Shown: piece by piece, positions 16,073-16,087 of the stretch | Layout of the letters: each line of letters begins with the position of its first letter | Position numbering within the stretch: the stretch's first letter is position 1 | NCBI GenBank assembly: GCA_030150135.1 | Contig: JASLGO010000001.1 | Span: 1-16,087 of the forward strand | Reading direction: 5' to 3' | Source of the DNA: Aquirhabdus sp. | GTDB taxonomy: Bacteria > Pseudomonadota > Gammaproteobacteria > Pseudomonadales > Moraxellaceae | Length of the DNA stretch: 16,087 nt | Notes under the pieces: model-generated | The model's input: only the letters and a program-made list of their open reading frames with translations | Told to the model about the DNA's origin: nothing | Database searches by the model: none | Made by a program: the position numbers and the translations under genes

Positions 16073-16087
16073 GCACCCCGAGGGTGC
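16058..16087 (-). terminator. Intrinsic terminator of a minus-strand gene beyond the right edge
   Basis: GCACCC at 16073-16078 pairs with GGGTGC at 16082-16087 around a three-base loop. Read on the minus strand the stem is followed by GTTTTTGTTTTTT, a good termination signal. The gene it serves must lie to the right of the window; in related genomes sdhB is upstream of sucA. The stem touches the window end, so it may extend further. Confidence 0.7.

Overview
The window looks like a chromosomal segment of a gammaproteobacterium of the Acinetobacter type (Moraxellaceae). This is inferred from the AT-rich base composition, the gene order sucA-sucB-lpd-sucC-sucD with the E3 gene inside the suc cluster, and strong resemblance of SucD, YciA and Bfd to their gammaproteobacterial families. 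No rRNA, tRNA, insertion sequence, integrase or CRISPR array was seen.

Left part (1-3824): a plus-strand operon of a nitronate monooxygenase/FabK-like flavoprotein and two crotonase-fold enzymes. By their active-site residues, one crotonase is isomerase-like and the other is a hydratase. A convergent TetR regulator of LmrA/YxaF type follows on the minus strand. Ahead of the first gene is a strong-looking promoter carrying two 16-bp palindromic operator-like sites.

Middle (3825-7496): the same promoter/operator module occurs again between tetR and a plus-strand three-gene operon encoding a five-helix membrane protein, a membrane-anchored thioredoxin-like protein with Cys-Pro-Cys, and a SCO1/SenC protein. 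TetR therefore probably controls itself, the acyl-CoA operon and perhaps this thiol/copper operon. Next come bfd, with a Fur box between its -35 and -10 elements, a convergent YciA-type acyl-CoA thioesterase, and a small exported Ala/Lys-rich protein of unknown role. A symmetrical bidirectional terminator closes this part.

Right part (7557-15456), minus strand: the TCA-cycle genes sucA and sucB (E1 and E2 of 2-oxoglutarate dehydrogenase), lpd (E3), and sucC and sucD (succinyl-CoA synthetase). Together they convert 2-oxoglutarate to succinate with production of NADH and a nucleoside triphosphate. sucA/sucB overlap and sucC/sucD are 11 bases apart, but lpd is flanked on both sides by roughly 160-base gaps holding hairpins.

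Right edge (15457-16087): about 630 bases upstream of sucA with no confident gene. It holds several inverted repeats, a possible extended -10 promoter for sucA, a weak small ORF, and, at the very edge, a terminator pointing leftward that should belong to a minus-strand gene outside the window (sdhB is expected there in related genomes).
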